A stretch of DNA of 64,000 bases from DASVWZ01 sp963708575 (GCA_963708575.1 CAVPTB010000007.1:1-64000); one strand, 5' to 3'; counted from the first letter of the stretch, positions 1 through 9,495 are shown. Notes: generated from the sequence alone by a model not told the origin. Translations and numbers: made by a program.

Positions 1-158
1 CCAAAGGTTTTTCAGCCCATAGTTTCTGGGGTTTACGGGCCAGATTTTTCCCCTAGCGCGGCGGCGAGGAAGGCCTCGTTACTAACTGCTAGAGAACAGC
101 AATGCCGCTGGAAGCGAAGACTCCTTCCGGCGGCCAGTACTGATGCAAGAGCGCACAA
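1..158. other. Non-coding tail downstream of the NO reductase gene
   Basis: No convincing gene is seen here. Downstream of the NO reductase stop codon there is an imperfect hairpin at 105-133 (10-bp stem with one G-T pair, nine-base loop). It could slow transcription, but no T-run follows it on the minus strand, so I do not call it a terminator. Confidence 0.4.
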
Positions 159-2466
159 TCAGTCGCCCACTGGGACCCCTTCTTTGACTGTCTCTCCAAC
201 CGGACTCGGTGAGTATTCCCCCTCGTCGACCTTGGCAGTCTGATCGAAGGAATGTCCGGTGACGAGTCCCAGAACAAACCATCCAAGCACCAGGGCTCCG
301 AAGGCGAAGAGGGTGTCCCCAATCATGCGCAGCCACCGCAAACGGTTTAACAACGGCGTTTGCATGAATTCTGCCGACCGGGCGTACCATGTGCCGTACT
401 CGACCGATGCCCACGCTTGCAGCAGGCCGACGGGTAGCATGCTCAGCAGGATCATGAGTGCCAGACCAATGTTGAGCGACCAGAACGCGATCGCCAACGG
501 TCGGTCCTTCCACATCAGCCCCGGCCGCAGCGCACGCAAGCAGAACAACATCAAGCCAAGGCCTAACATGCCATACACACCGAACAGAGCGGCGTGGCCG
601 TGTACCGGGGTCAGATTTAGTCCCTGCACGTAGTAGAGCGCTATGGGAGGATTGATCATGAAACCGAACAGGCCGGCCCCGACAAAATTCCAAAACGCAA
701 CAGCCACGAAGAAATAGATCGGCCACTTGTAGGCGCTGATCCACGGACTATCCGCTTTTCCCTGGGACAGACGTATGTTTTCCCAAGCCTCAAAGCCAAT
801 CAGTACCAGGGGCACAACTTCCAATGCGCTGAACACTGCGCCCAGCGCCAAAACAGAGTTTGGCATCCCGGTGAAATACAGATGATGAAAAGTTCCGATG
901 ATTCCTCCGGAGAGGTATATCGTGGTTGAAAACAACACAGAGCGCGTGGCGGTCGAAACCGAAAGAAGCTTGAGCCGGGTCAGAAGGAAAGCAATTACCA
1001 CCGTCGCGAACACTTCAAAGAAGCCTTCGACCCAGAGATGGACCACCCACCAGCGCCAGTATTCAGCAGTGATCAGCGGGCTACGTTCTCCATACATCAG
1101 GCCGGCGGCGTAGAAGAGAGGAATGGCGATGCTCGATATCAGGAACAACATCAGCAGCGAATAGTTTTCGTCGCGACGCGCCAGCGCAGGTTTGATTCCG
1201 CGCCACATCAACCATAGCCAGAAAGTAAGTCCCACGAAATAGCAGGATTTGCCACAACCGTCCGAGGTCAACGTATTCGTACCCTTGCGATCCCAGCCAG
1301 AACCAGAGATTGCCTAGCTTTTGCTCGATACCCATCCATTCGCCCGCCAGCGATCCCACGACAACAGCGACAAGCGCAACGAAAAGTACGTTTACCCCAA
1401 GCCTCTGTCCCTTCGGTTCGGCGCCGCTAACGGCAGGCACGATGTACAAGCCGGTGGCGAGCCAGGATGTTGCGATCCAGAAGATGCCAATTTGTAGATG
1501 CCAGGTGCGCGCTATCGAATATGGCAGCCATTTCGCGAGCGGAATTCCGTAAAAGCCGCCCCCTTCGACGGCGTAGTGTGCGACGATTGCTCCAAGTGCA
1601 ACTTGGACTACCCACAGCGCCGCCACTACGAAAAAGTACTTGACAGTCGCCTTCTGCGAAGGCGTAGGGCTCATACCCAATAGCGGATCGCGGCGGGGCA
1701 CCATGCCCGACGAGGGTTTGTGATCCTGCGATGCGAAGTACCAGACCATGCCGCCGACAGCCGCTAGCAGGAGTACAAAACTAATGACGCTCCAAACGAC
1801 GGTTCCAGGGGTGGGACGATTACCGATCAACTCCTCGTGCGGCCAATTCTGTGTATACGTGACATCCTGTCCGGGACGATTCGTGCTTGCCGCCCAAGCC
1901 GTCCACCAAAAGAAGGTCGCCATCTCGCGCTGTTTAGTTGCATCGGTCAGAGCACCAGCCGGGATAGCATATTCATTCCGTCCCTCGCCATAGACATCGG
2001 CATAGTAAGCCGCGAGCTCATCGAAGGCAGTGGCGCGGTCCTTGTCGAGCACGATGGTATCGGTGGCGGGATCGTACGAATTGTGGCGTGTGACCTCGGT
2101 GAGCCGGCCCTGTAAGGCGGCTCGCTGTTCGGCAGGCAGAGCAACATAGTTGGCAAATCCTTCCGCCTGCGCCCAACGGTCGAGAACAATGACCGACTGC
2201 CGGTGCAGATAATCTGCGCTCCAGTCGGGAGCGACATAAGCCCCATGCCCCCAGATGGTTCCAATCTCCTGCCCCCCGGTTGATTGCCAGACATTTTGGC
2301 CATTACGAATTGTTTCGCCCGTAAACAGCACTCGGCCGTCGGTGGTGACGACCCTATTCGGTATAGGCGGCCCGTTGCTAATTCCCTTGTACCCAACACC
2401 TCCGAGGACGGCGAACGAAACGAAAATCACTACGCCCAGCGCGATCCATAGCTTCTTGTAAGGCAT
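159..2466 (-). pseudogene. norZ: Quinol-dependent nitric oxide reductase, broken by a frameshift
   Basis: This is a qNor-type NO reductase (2 NO to N2O, electrons from quinol), an inner-membrane enzyme of the haem-copper oxidase superfamily. The first frame (2466 to about 1237, 410 residues) has an N-terminal membrane helix, the periplasmic quinol-side domain and the first core helices, including RTWHLQIGIFW with a likely haem-b histidine. The second frame (about 1235 to 159) carries the catalytic core: HLWVEG (FeB His and Glu), FHHLYF (two FeB His) and VHGHAALFG (haem ligands). Joined, they give about 768 residues, a normal qNor length. The frames meet near 1236: dropping one base after LWQILLF restores VGLTFWLWLMW. 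As it stands the product would lack its active site. The cause is either a real inactivating mutation or a sequencing error; the intact remainder of both halves favours an error or a very recent event. The regulator and Ric gene alongside fit NO detoxification. Confidence 0.9.
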
Positions 2467-2659
2467 AAACGTAACCCTCCTAGGCGCGTTTTACGCTCTC
2501 GCGATTCTGCGACTTTGGCACATCAGGTTTTGCCATTCTGTGCAGAACTGCTCACATGCTCTTACCACCGCTCAAACACGAAGGGGTCGACCGGAGAAGT
2601 AGCGGTTCTGCATGTTTCGACTTCCACCGCACATTACTGGGTGTCAAACGCTGAGACGA

Positions 2660-2671
2660 TGACTTATGTCA
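2660..2671. promoter_or_regulatory. Crp/Fnr-type (DNR/NNR-like) palindrome between norZ and its regulator
   Basis: TGACTTATGTCA is a perfect TGAC-N4-GTCA inverted repeat in the 325-bp intergenic region 2467-2791 between the divergent norZ and regulator genes. It lies 194 bp before the norZ start and about 120 bp before the regulator start. The layout matches the TTGAC-N4-GTCAA operators of FNR/DNR/NNR regulators, with the outermost pair degenerate. A second copy precedes the Ric gene. I see no gene in the rest of this intergenic stretch. Confidence 0.6.
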
Positions 2672-2775
2672 CGAAGCAGTTGTTTTGGACGCTTGCAGCA
2701 AAGGAACCTTCAGATTCAGAGCGGCGGTGTCGACAATCGTCACTCCGGTGCTCTAATTGTGCCGCAACGCTCCAG

Positions 2776-2781
2776 TACAAT
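2776..2781 (+). promoter_or_regulatory. Possible -10 element close to the regulator start
   Basis: TACAAT ends 10 bp before the ATG at 2792. If it is a sigma-70 -10 box, transcription would begin only a few bases before the start codon, giving a nearly leaderless mRNA, which fits the absence of a ribosome-binding site. No convincing -35 box is visible. Confidence 0.35.
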
Positions 2782-2791
2782 AGTTATCGCG

Positions 2792-3493
2792 ATGGATACG
2801 GAGTTTACGACGGGTCAAACCCTTGCTAAAGTCCCGATCTTTTCTGGGCTCACGGAAAGCGAATTGAGCTTTCTCGCGCAACGCGCAGTGCCGCGCAGTT
2901 ATTCAGCCGGGCAGAGCGTATTCGGCGAAGGTGAGCCTTGCTCCGGACTCTATGTCGTCGAATCCGGCCATGTAAGAATTTTTAAGAGTTCGGCTAACGG
3001 ACGTGAACAGGTACTCAGTATTGATGGTCCGGGCAACTCCATTGCCGAACTTCCAGTCTTCGATGGCGGAAACTATCCCGCGTCTGTAACGGCTATCGAC
3101 GAAGCTAAACTGCTCTTTGTCAGTAAGCTGGATTTTCAGGCATTGTGCCTTGCCCACCCTCAGGTTGCGTTAAAGGTCTTGCGTGTAGTTGGTTCTCGTT
3201 TGCGCCGTCTGGTCGGGATCATCGAAGAACTCTCGTTCACAACCGTGCGTCACCGGCTGGCTTCGTTTTTATTGCGTCTCGCCCAAAAGGAAGGCAAACA
3301 TTCCGCCGCAGGCGTAGAAATTACTTTGCCCGCAAGCAATCAGGAATTGGCGTCTCACATTGGCACGGTCCGCGAGCTCGTTTCCCGTAATCTCTCTCGT
3401 CTCCAAGCAGAGGGCATCGTTCAAATCGACGGGCGGAGGGTGACGATCTCCGATCTGAGAGCGTTGGAAGCCGAAACCGATTCAAAACAATAG
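2792..3493 (+). CDS. Crp/Fnr-family transcriptional regulator, probably NO-responsive
   Basis: The 233-residue protein has the standard two-domain layout. An N-terminal cyclic-nucleotide-binding-like beta-barrel (about residues 15-125) is followed by a long dimerisation helix (VALKVLRVVGSRLRRLVG) and a C-terminal winged helix. The recognition helix lies in SNQELASHIGTVRELVSRNL, ending in a wing GIVQIDGRRVTI. It lacks the N-terminal cysteine cluster of FNR, so an oxygen-sensing [4Fe-4S] cluster is unlikely; DNR/NNR-type proteins also lack it and sense NO through haem. The start at 2792 gives the usual family length; an in-frame upstream start at 2666 would add an unlikely extension. Its position beside norZ and ric and the paired palindromes make it the probable regulator of both. 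Confidence 0.9.
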   Translation: MDTEFTTGQTLAKVPIFSGLTESELSFLAQRAVPRSYSAGQSVFGEGEPCSGLYVVESGHVRIFKSSANGREQVLSIDGPGNSIAELPVFDGGNYPASVTAIDEAKLLFVSKLDFQALCLAHPQVALKVLRVVGSRLRRLVGIIEELSFTTVRHRLASFLLRLAQKEGKHSAAGVEITLPASNQELASHIGTVRELVSRNLSRLQAEGIVQIDGRRVTISDLRALEAETDSKQ

Positions 3494-3566
3494 GTCTCAA
3501 TCCCCTGCCCACTCATCTTTTCTGATTCCTCTGGTTCTGAACTATCTCGACCAAGTTTGTCTTTCG

Positions 3567-3578
3567 TGACAAAAGTCA
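3567..3578. promoter_or_regulatory. Second TGAC-N4-GTCA palindrome, upstream of ric
   Basis: TGACAAAAGTCA has the same half-sites and spacer length as the box at 2660-2671 and ends 83 bp before the ric start codon, a typical position for an activator of the Crp/Fnr family. The spacer bases differ, so it is a repeated protein site and not a copied segment. Confidence 0.62.
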
Positions 3579-3660
3579 TCGGCAGGGGTCTGCCGCTCCG
3601 ATAACGTCAGAACATCAAGCGCGACCTATCAGCATTGAGCTGGGTCGTCAGGAGACTGCA

Positions 3661-4386
3661 ATGACCGTGACCGCCGAAAGAACCGTTCGTGAATTGGCCC
3701 TGGAAAATACCGCTGCCACTAGAATTTTCGAAAAATTAGGTATTGACTACTGCTGCGGAGGAAACAAGTCACTCGAAGAAGCATGTCGGACGTCGAACGT
3801 CTCGGTGGATCAGGTGATTGATTCGTTGGAGATGGCTGAGCAAGTGGCACGCGCAGCGCAGAAAGACCGGAACTGGCAAACTGAGCCCCTTGCAGATTTG
3901 GTCGCGCACATCAAGACCACTCACCACAAGTACACACGTGACGAAATGGCTCGTCTAATTCCTCTTCTCAATAAAGTTTGCTCTGTACACACGAAGAACC
4001 ATCCCGAGCTGCAACAGGTACGCGCCAGCTTTCAGAGCTTGGTCCAGGAGTTGACTACACACTTGATGAAAGAAGAGCAGGTGCTGTTCCCCTACATCGT
4101 GGGCATGGAAGAAGCCGTCATACAAAAGGAACCAGTACTACCTTCGCCGTTTGGCAGCGTACAACACCCAGTGTCCATGATGGAGCGCGAGCACGATTCC
4201 GCCGGGAACGCACTCCGTGCCATGCGCGATGCAAGCCGTGGTTACACGGTTCCAGGCGACGCCTGCATCAGTTACCAATCGCTATACAAGGCGCTGGCTG
4301 ACTTTGAAGCCGATCTCCATCAGCATATTCATCTGGAGAACAACATTCTGTTTCCGCGTGCAATCGCGATGGAAAGGACGTGCTAG
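3661..4386 (+). CDS. ric: Ric/ScdA/YtfE-type iron-sulfur cluster repair di-iron protein
   Basis: The 241-residue cytoplasmic protein begins with the ScdA_N (DUF542) domain, recognisable by ATRIFEKLGIDYCCGGNKSL with its CC pair, followed by a hemerythrin-like four-helix domain. Di-iron ligand histidines and glutamates appear in HIKTTHHKYTRDE, HTKNHPEL, HLMKEEQVLFPY, EREHDSAGN and HQHIHLENNILFPRA. Family members repair iron-sulfur clusters damaged by nitrosative and oxidative stress and can handle NO at the di-iron site. The start is supported by a CAGGAGA ribosome-binding site. The upstream TGAC-N4-GTCA box and the neighbouring NO reductase place it in an NO-stress regulon. Confidence 0.93.
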   Translation: MTVTAERTVRELALENTAATRIFEKLGIDYCCGGNKSLEEACRTSNVSVDQVIDSLEMAEQVARAAQKDRNWQTEPLADLVAHIKTTHHKYTRDEMARLIPLLNKVCSVHTKNHPELQQVRASFQSLVQELTTHLMKEEQVLFPYIVGMEEAVIQKEPVLPSPFGSVQHPVSMMEREHDSAGNALRAMRDASRGYTVPGDACISYQSLYKALADFEADLHQHIHLENNILFPRAIAMERTC

Positions 4387-4781
4387 TTTGTTTCGATGAG
4401 AGCATCTCCCCAGCAAAATCGCAGGTGCCTTGAAACATAAGACGGAAAACTGACGCAAAGACCGTGTCTACAAATGGGAAAAACGCGTTCTCCTGTCGGT
4501 TTGTCTGGGTCGCGCCTATCGATGGTAGTTCTGCAACTTCATTCGGTATTTTCTCGGGTGGACACGAGAGATCCTCTACGGATTGGGCAGCCATCGAAGA
4601 AGATGGCGCTCAAGATTACCTCCTCGGATCGCCTAGCTTTGTTAAGTTAGGCGAATTTCGCCTGATGAGATGGAGATTTTTTCGTGGACACGATTGGTCT
4701 CAGCGACCGACAAACAACCTTAGCCATTAAGGATAGTTGTCGACCGGCTTCGCTGATCTCGTAACACAATCGAAGGTGACG
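4387..4781. other. 395-bp stretch without a recognisable gene
   Basis: Short open frames here have no family signature or ribosome-binding site. The only structure I see is an inverted repeat at 4628-4655, with CGCCTA at 4630 and TAGGCG at 4648. It would form an eight-pair hairpin with an AT-rich loop but has no following T-run. Confidence 0.4.
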
Positions 4782-5218
4782 ATGGCGAGCGCATCTATCC
4801 CAAACAACAAGCGGTCGGCTCGAATCGCAATCGTTGAAGAACACATTCGACTTGAGAATCGGCATGACCTTGAAGGAGTACTCCGAACCTTTGGTGACAC
4901 CGCGATCTACCGCGATGAGGCATGGGGGCAATACTATAAGGACCGAAACGGAGTCCGATTGTTTTACGAGCAGTTAATGAAAGCCCTGCCTGACCTGGAA
5001 ATCGGAGCGAACAGTCGAGTTCCCGCTATGCCGGCGTGTATACATTTGACGCCGATGATCGTCTGGCCGGGGAAAAAATTTACGACGACCGCGGCACCGT
5101 CTTAAAACAGCTCGGCGTTTTCCACGAACCCCAAAGCGCATTGGGGCGAATCTCAATCTTGGCAACTCATCCCATCACAATGGCCCGTGCCTTTGTGAAG
5201 ACGCTCCTCCGCAGGTGA
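4782..5218 (+). pseudogene. Decayed SnoaL-like (NTF2-fold) protein gene
   Basis: Three frames carry successive pieces of one SnoaL-like polyketide-cyclase/ester-cyclase family protein. Frame one gives the N-terminus from the ATG at 4782 (ribosome-binding site GAAGGTGA): IVEEHIRLENRHDLEGVL and GVRLFYEQLMKALPDLEI. A second frame then gives TVEFPLC, and a third gives GVYTFDADDRLAGEKIY through to the natural C-terminus at 5218. Between DLEI and VEFPLC the family normally has roughly 30 more residues, so an internal deletion has occurred. Between PLC and GVYTF a single extra base near 5032 shifts the frame. Two independent lesions argue for a true pseudogene and not only a read error. Confidence 0.75.
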
Positions 5219-5426
5219 GACACCGATCGGAATCCAGCAGACAGGGGCTCCAATTTCCGCCAAACATAATATTTATATGAGTTTCTTGTGGCGTGACGAG
5301 AGCAGGAAAAGGCCTTAAGGCTCTCGGATGTATCCCCCCGCTCATTCCAAGCAATCTGGCCTGTGGCAGCCGAGGAACTTGTAGTAAACTGTGCTGCCTC
5401 GCCGTCCCTATGGCGGATTGAATCGC

Positions 5427-7529
5427 ATGCCTCAGTCTCCTGCCAAAAAAGTGCTCCTGATCGGTTGGGACGCCGCAGACTGGAAAGTAATCAATCCTCT
5501 GATGGATCAAGGGTTGATGCCTACGCTCAATGACTTCGTTAACCACGGAGTCATGGGCAATCTGGCAACGCTGCGACCGGTGCTCTCCCCCATGCTGTGG
5601 AACTCCATCGCCACGGGCAAGCGCCCGGATAAGCATGGAATTCTCGGGTTCATGGAGCCCGATCCGCAGAGTGGCGGTGTCCGTCCTGTGACCAGCACTT
5701 CGCGGAAGGTGAAGGCCATTTGGAACATCCTCACTCAGAGGGGATATAGGACACACGTTCTCGGTTGGTTCGCGGGCCATCCCGCGGAACCGATTAATGG
5801 AATTTCGGTGTCCGACTTATTTCCATACGCAACCGGGCCATTGGAAAAAGAATGGCCTTTACCACCGGGCGCGGTCCATCCTGAAGCCATGCGAGAGGTT
5901 TTCGCGGACCTGCGCATGCACCCGGCTGAGGTGAGCGAGGCTGCGATTTTGCCGTGGATTCCCCGGGCTGCCGAAATCGACCAGGAGAAGGACAAGGGGC
6001 TGCAGTCATTCGCGAAGATCCTGTCCGAAAACTGCTCGATCCACAACGCCGCCACCTGGATATTGCAGAACGAGCCTTGGGATTTCCTTGCGGTTTACTA
6101 CAACGGAATCGACCACTTCTGTCATGGCTTCATGCACTTTCATCCCCCGCGCATGAATGGAATTCCGGAAGAGAAGTTTGAGATCTACAAAGATGTGGTG
6201 AACGGAGCTTATCGTTTTCACGACATGATGTTGGAAACGCTTCTGGAACTTGCGGGGCCGGAAACTACGGTGATCCTGGTTTCAGATCATGGTTTTCACT
6301 CAGACCACTTGCGGCCCATCGGAATTCCTGCGGAACCGGCAGGACCGGCGGTCCAGCATCGCCAGTTCGGCATCGTGTGCATGAAGGGCGAAAACCTCAA
6401 GCAGGATGAGCGCATTTATGGAGCTACGCTGCTGGATGTCACCCCAACGATTTTAACTTTGTATGGCCTTCCTGTGGCCGATGACATGGATGGCCGAGTT
6501 CTTGTGCAAGCGTTCGAGGAGGCGCCAGAGATCAAGCGAATTCCCAGTTGGGAAGATGAAGCCGGCGAGTGTGGCATGCACCCTGCCGATCTTCGCATGG
6601 ATCCGGCTGCCTCCCAGGCCGTACTGCAACAGTTTGTGGCGCTTGGCTACATTCAGCCTCCGAGCGAGGATCAATCGAAGGCGGTAGAGGTGGCGGTCCG
6701 AGAGCAGCAATACAACCTGGCCCGCGTTTATCTGGATTCACGGAGATATCACGAGGCGCTGCCCATCTTCGAAGAACTGCGGTCGGAATGGCCAGACGAG
6801 ACACGTTTTGCGCAGCACCTGGCTCAGTGCTACCTGGCATTGGGAAGGCGTCCTGAAGCAAAGACCATCCTTCAATACTTGATAACTTACGAACCGGAAC
6901 CCAAGAAAGAAAAGTCGGACAAGGCGGAAGGGGCGGTTCCGACGGAGTCCCCCGACGAGGTCCAACTATCCGACAAACCTGTCCGTCCGCGCCCGTGGGC
7001 TGACCTGCTGATGGGCATTATTCATTTCGAAGAAGGGAATATGGATGAAGCACTTGCATGTCTGCTGAAATCGGAACAGGCCGATCCGCGCCTCCCAGAT
7101 TTGCATTTGCGTATCGGCGAAACCTACCTTCGTCAGAAACGAGTAGCTGAAGCCGAGCGAGCTTTTCAACGAGCGTTGGAGATTGACGGAGACAGCCCGG
7201 AAGCACACTTGGGCTTAGCCATGGCCTACTTGCGGCAACGTCGAAATGAGGAGGCGGCCGAACAGGCGCTCCTGGCTGTCGGCTTGCAACACTTCCTTCC
7301 CACCGGGCATTTCTATCTTGGGGTTGCGCTGGCTCGCCTCGGCCATCGTGATCGCGCAATTCTCGCGTTTGAAACTGCGCTGAGTATGCTGCCCGGGTTG
7401 ATGGCTGCTCACCGCTGGCTGGCCACGCTTTACGTGCAGCCGGGAGGTGATCCTGGCAAAGCAGCGAGTCATCGAGAAATCTTCTTGCAAATGAGACGGC
7501 GGCGACAGGTGCCCGCCGCCCAAGCCTGA
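5427..7529 (+). CDS. AlkP-superfamily phosphodiesterase/nucleotide pyrophosphatase with C-terminal TPRs
   Basis: The roughly 700-residue protein starts with a type I phosphodiesterase/nucleotide pyrophosphatase domain. Visible elements are the first metal aspartate in LIGWDAADWKVINPL, the nucleophile region SPMLWNSIATGKRPDKHGI, the metal site NGIDHFCHGF, and VSDHGFHSD with its Asp-His pair. From about residue 430 on, TPR-like helical pairs fill the C-terminus, e.g. YNLARVYLDSRRYHEALPIFEEL and HLRIGETYLRQKRVAEAERAFQ-like units. No signal peptide is visible, so it is probably cytoplasmic. The start at 5427 removes a short non-conserved extension from 5391; neither start has a strong ribosome-binding site. 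Related proteins are annotated as hydrolysing phosphodiester or phosphonate substrates; the substrate here is unknown. A sulfotransferase-like gene follows 50 bp downstream. Confidence 0.85.
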   Translation: MPQSPAKKVLLIGWDAADWKVINPLMDQGLMPTLNDFVNHGVMGNLATLRPVLSPMLWNSIATGKRPDKHGILGFMEPDPQSGGVRPVTSTSRKVKAIWNILTQRGYRTHVLGWFAGHPAEPINGISVSDLFPYATGPLEKEWPLPPGAVHPEAMREVFADLRMHPAEVSEAAILPWIPRAAEIDQEKDKGLQSFAKILSENCSIHNAATWILQNEPWDFLAVYYNGIDHFCHGFMHFHPPRMNGIPEEKFEIYKDVVNGAYRFHDMMLETLLELAGPETTVILVSDHGFHSDHLRPIGIPAEPAGPAVQHRQFGIVCMKGENLKQDERIYGATLLDVTPTILTLYGLPVADDMDGRVLVQAFEEAPEIKRIPSWEDEAGECGMHPADLRMDPAASQAVLQQFVALGYIQPPSEDQSKAVEVAVREQQYNLARVYLDSRRYHEALPIFEELRSEWPDETRFAQHLAQCYLALGRRPEAKTILQYLITYEPEPKKEKSDKAEGAVPTESPDEVQLSDKPVRPRPWADLLMGIIHFEEGNMDEALACLLKSEQADPRLPDLHLRIGETYLRQKRVAEAERAFQRALEIDGDSPEAHLGLAMAYLRQRRNEEAAEQALLAVGLQHFLPTGHFYLGVALARLGHRDRAILAFETALSMLPGLMAAHRWLATLYVQPGGDPGKAASHREIFLQMRRRRQVPAAQA

Positions 7530-7580
7530 CGGCATGAACGTCCGCTCGAGAGACAAAGGGTGTCCTCTTCGTTAAAGCCC

Positions 7581-8165
7581 ATGACACAATCACAGGGAAT
7601 TACAATCGTTTCGGGGCTGCCCCGTTCGGGCACTTCACTGATGATGCAGATGTTGTCAGCCGCTGGAATGCCTGTGATGACCGATGGTGAACGGAAAGCG
7701 GACGAGGACAATCCTCGCGGGTACTACGAGTGGGAACGAATCAAACGGCTTCCCCAGCAACCTGAGCTGATCGCCGAAGCTGACGGCAAGGTGGTCAAGG
7801 TGATCTCCCAATTACTGTTGTCCCTTCCGGCGGGTAGGACTTATCGAGTAATTTTCATGGAGCGGCCCCTGTCGGAAATTATCGCCTCCCAGGCTGAGAT
7901 GATCAAGAGGCGTGGATCGAGTGCGCCAGCAGTTGGTCAAACTGTCATGCTTCAGGCTTTGCAAGCCCATCTCAATCAGGTGAACACTTCGCTCAAACAG
8001 CGGTCAAATACGGAAGTGTGCCGTGTCGATTACCGGAAGCTCATATCCGAGCCCGGTCACGTGGTTCGATCGATCCAACAATTCCTGCAAGTACCGCTTG
8101 ATCTGTCGGCGATGGAGCGGCAAATCGATAAAACTCTCTACCGTAACCGCTCTTCCCAACTGTAG
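7581..8165 (+). CDS. Sulfotransferase-like P-loop protein
   Basis: The 194-residue protein opens with IVSGLPRSGTSLMMQML, the 5'-phosphosulfate-binding loop typical of PAPS-dependent sulfotransferases. A short beta-strand/helix layout follows, with a second conserved-looking segment YRVIFMERPLSEIIASQ (comparable to the 3'-phosphate-binding arginine/serine region) and a C-terminal VDYRKLISEPGHVVRSIQQFL. It is shorter than classical sulfotransferases (250-300 residues), so activity is not certain. A GTG at 7560 is an alternative start seven codons upstream. It probably shares a transcript with the TPR phosphodiesterase, which suggests joint action on an unknown substrate. Confidence 0.75.
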   Translation: MTQSQGITIVSGLPRSGTSLMMQMLSAAGMPVMTDGERKADEDNPRGYYEWERIKRLPQQPELIAEADGKVVKVISQLLLSLPAGRTYRVIFMERPLSEIIASQAEMIKRRGSSAPAVGQTVMLQALQAHLNQVNTSLKQRSNTEVCRVDYRKLISEPGHVVRSIQQFLQVPLDLSAMERQIDKTLYRNRSSQL

Positions 8166-8253
8166 GAGGTCGGAGCCATCGGGTTCATGAAATACAACCC
8201 CCTTCCTCTGTGCTTTTCCTTTCTAGGGGGGCAATTACTAAGTACGGGGTTAT

Positions 8254-9495
8254 TTACTCGTATCGCAGGCTTTCCACGGGGTCAAGTTTTGCGGCGCGGG
8301 ACGCCGGCACGGTTCCGAACAGGATTCCTACGAGCGATGAAACCACAATCGCAACGATCGCGGACAATCCTGATATTGGAATGCGGTACTCGGTGAGGAA
8401 GCGGACTGAGAAGGGAAGTGCTAAGCCGATCACAACCCCGGCGAATCCTCCGACCAGCGAAATAAGAACCGCCTCGGAAAGAAATTGGAAGCGGATTTCG
8501 CGGCTGGTTGCGCCGATCGCTTTGCGGATTCCGATTTCACGGATTCGCGAAGTGACCGTCGCCAGCATTATGTTCATGATTCCGATACCACTCACCAACA
8601 AAGTGACCACGGCAATCAACAGCAAAACTAAAGTCAAGGCGTTCGCCGTACGGTTGGCGACAGCCAGCAGTTCGGTCAAATTCTGTACCACGTAGATCGA
8701 TTCCGGCCGGTGACGTGACTGGATCACTTTGCGAATCTGCTCGCTGACAGGAATCACCATGGATGGTTCCGCAGCTGAAAAATAAAGCTGCCTGACATCC
8801 GATGTGTCGGTGAAATAACGGCTGACAGTGTAAGGAATCAACATCGAGTTTTCCGTTACTTCTGATTGTCCGAAAGTGTCGACGCGTTCCCGAAATGTTC
8901 CGACAACGGTGAAGGGCAATCCGTTGATCTTTAGAGTCTGACCGATGGCCTCGCCCGTCGATCCATATAGCTGTTCAGCCAGCTTCTGCTGCATGACGCC
9001 GACCTTGTTGCGAGCCTGTTCGTCCTGGGCATCGAAGAATCGACCGGAGAGCACCAGCAAGTTCCGCACTGCCAGATACTGCGGAGATACTCCGAGGACG
9101 CGAACGTCCCGAACTTGGCCGCCGCCAATCGGAATTCGATCGTCCAAAGGGACCACCGGGGACGCTGCGACAATGCCCGGCACTTGTTCCAACACTGCCC
9201 GCATATCGTCGATGGTGAGCAAGTCGGGAGTGGTGTTTTTCTGCTCGCCCCCCTGATATTCCGCGTCGACCATGTTGGCGCCGATGGCCTGTATCTGGTT
9301 TAAAACATATTGCTTTCCGGTCATTCCAATGGTGACGACCAGAATCAGGGAAGCGGTGCCAATCACCATGCCCAGCGCAGTTAGCGCGAACCGCACTTTA
9401 TTGCTGCAAAAAGTGTCGTAGGCAAAACTGAGAATTTCGCTGACGACCAGCTTGGGCGGCGTCGCAGTTTTATTTGTGGTCGCGGTCGTAGCCAT
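8254..9495 (-). CDS. MacB/FtsX-type ABC transporter permease
   Basis: The 413-residue membrane protein has the MacB layout: an N-terminal helix (FALTALGMVIGTASLILVVT), a large periplasmic MacB_PCD domain (about residues 50-270), then three C-terminal helices forming the FtsX domain. It ends in the family-typical SRAAKLDPVESLRYE. The conserved cytoplasmic segment SRIREIGIRKAIGATSREI is present. No ATPase gene lies next to it, so its partner is encoded elsewhere. I chose the ATG at 9495, which removes a long non-conserved N-terminal extension; 9519 is an alternative. These permeases work as mechanotransmitters that drive export of peptides, lipids or antibiotics. Confidence 0.88.
   Translation of the reverse strand: MATTATTNKTATPPKLVVSEILSFAYDTFCSNKVRFALTALGMVIGTASLILVVTIGMTGKQYVLNQIQAIGANMVDAEYQGGEQKNTTPDLLTIDDMRAVLEQVPGIVAASPVVPLDDRIPIGGGQVRDVRVLGVSPQYLAVRNLLVLSGRFFDAQDEQARNKVGVMQQKLAEQLYGSTGEAIGQTLKINGLPFTVVGTFRERVDTFGQSEVTENSMLIPYTVSRYFTDTSDVRQLYFSAAEPSMVIPVSEQIRKVIQSRHRPESIYVVQNLTELLAVANRTANALTLVLLLIAVVTLLVSGIGIMNIMLATVTSRIREIGIRKAIGATSREIRFQFLSEAVLISLVGGFAGVVIGLALPFSVRFLTEYRIPISGLSAIVAIVVSSLVGILFGTVPASRAAKLDPVESLRYE

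Noticed and set aside
82..744. Long minus-strand frame overlapping the NO reductase 3' part
   Set aside because: Composition and lack of any motif show it to be a shadow of the conserved qNor frame.
4464..4730. 88-residue plus-strand frame after ric
   Set aside because: No ribosome-binding site, no regular protein pattern and no recognisable family.
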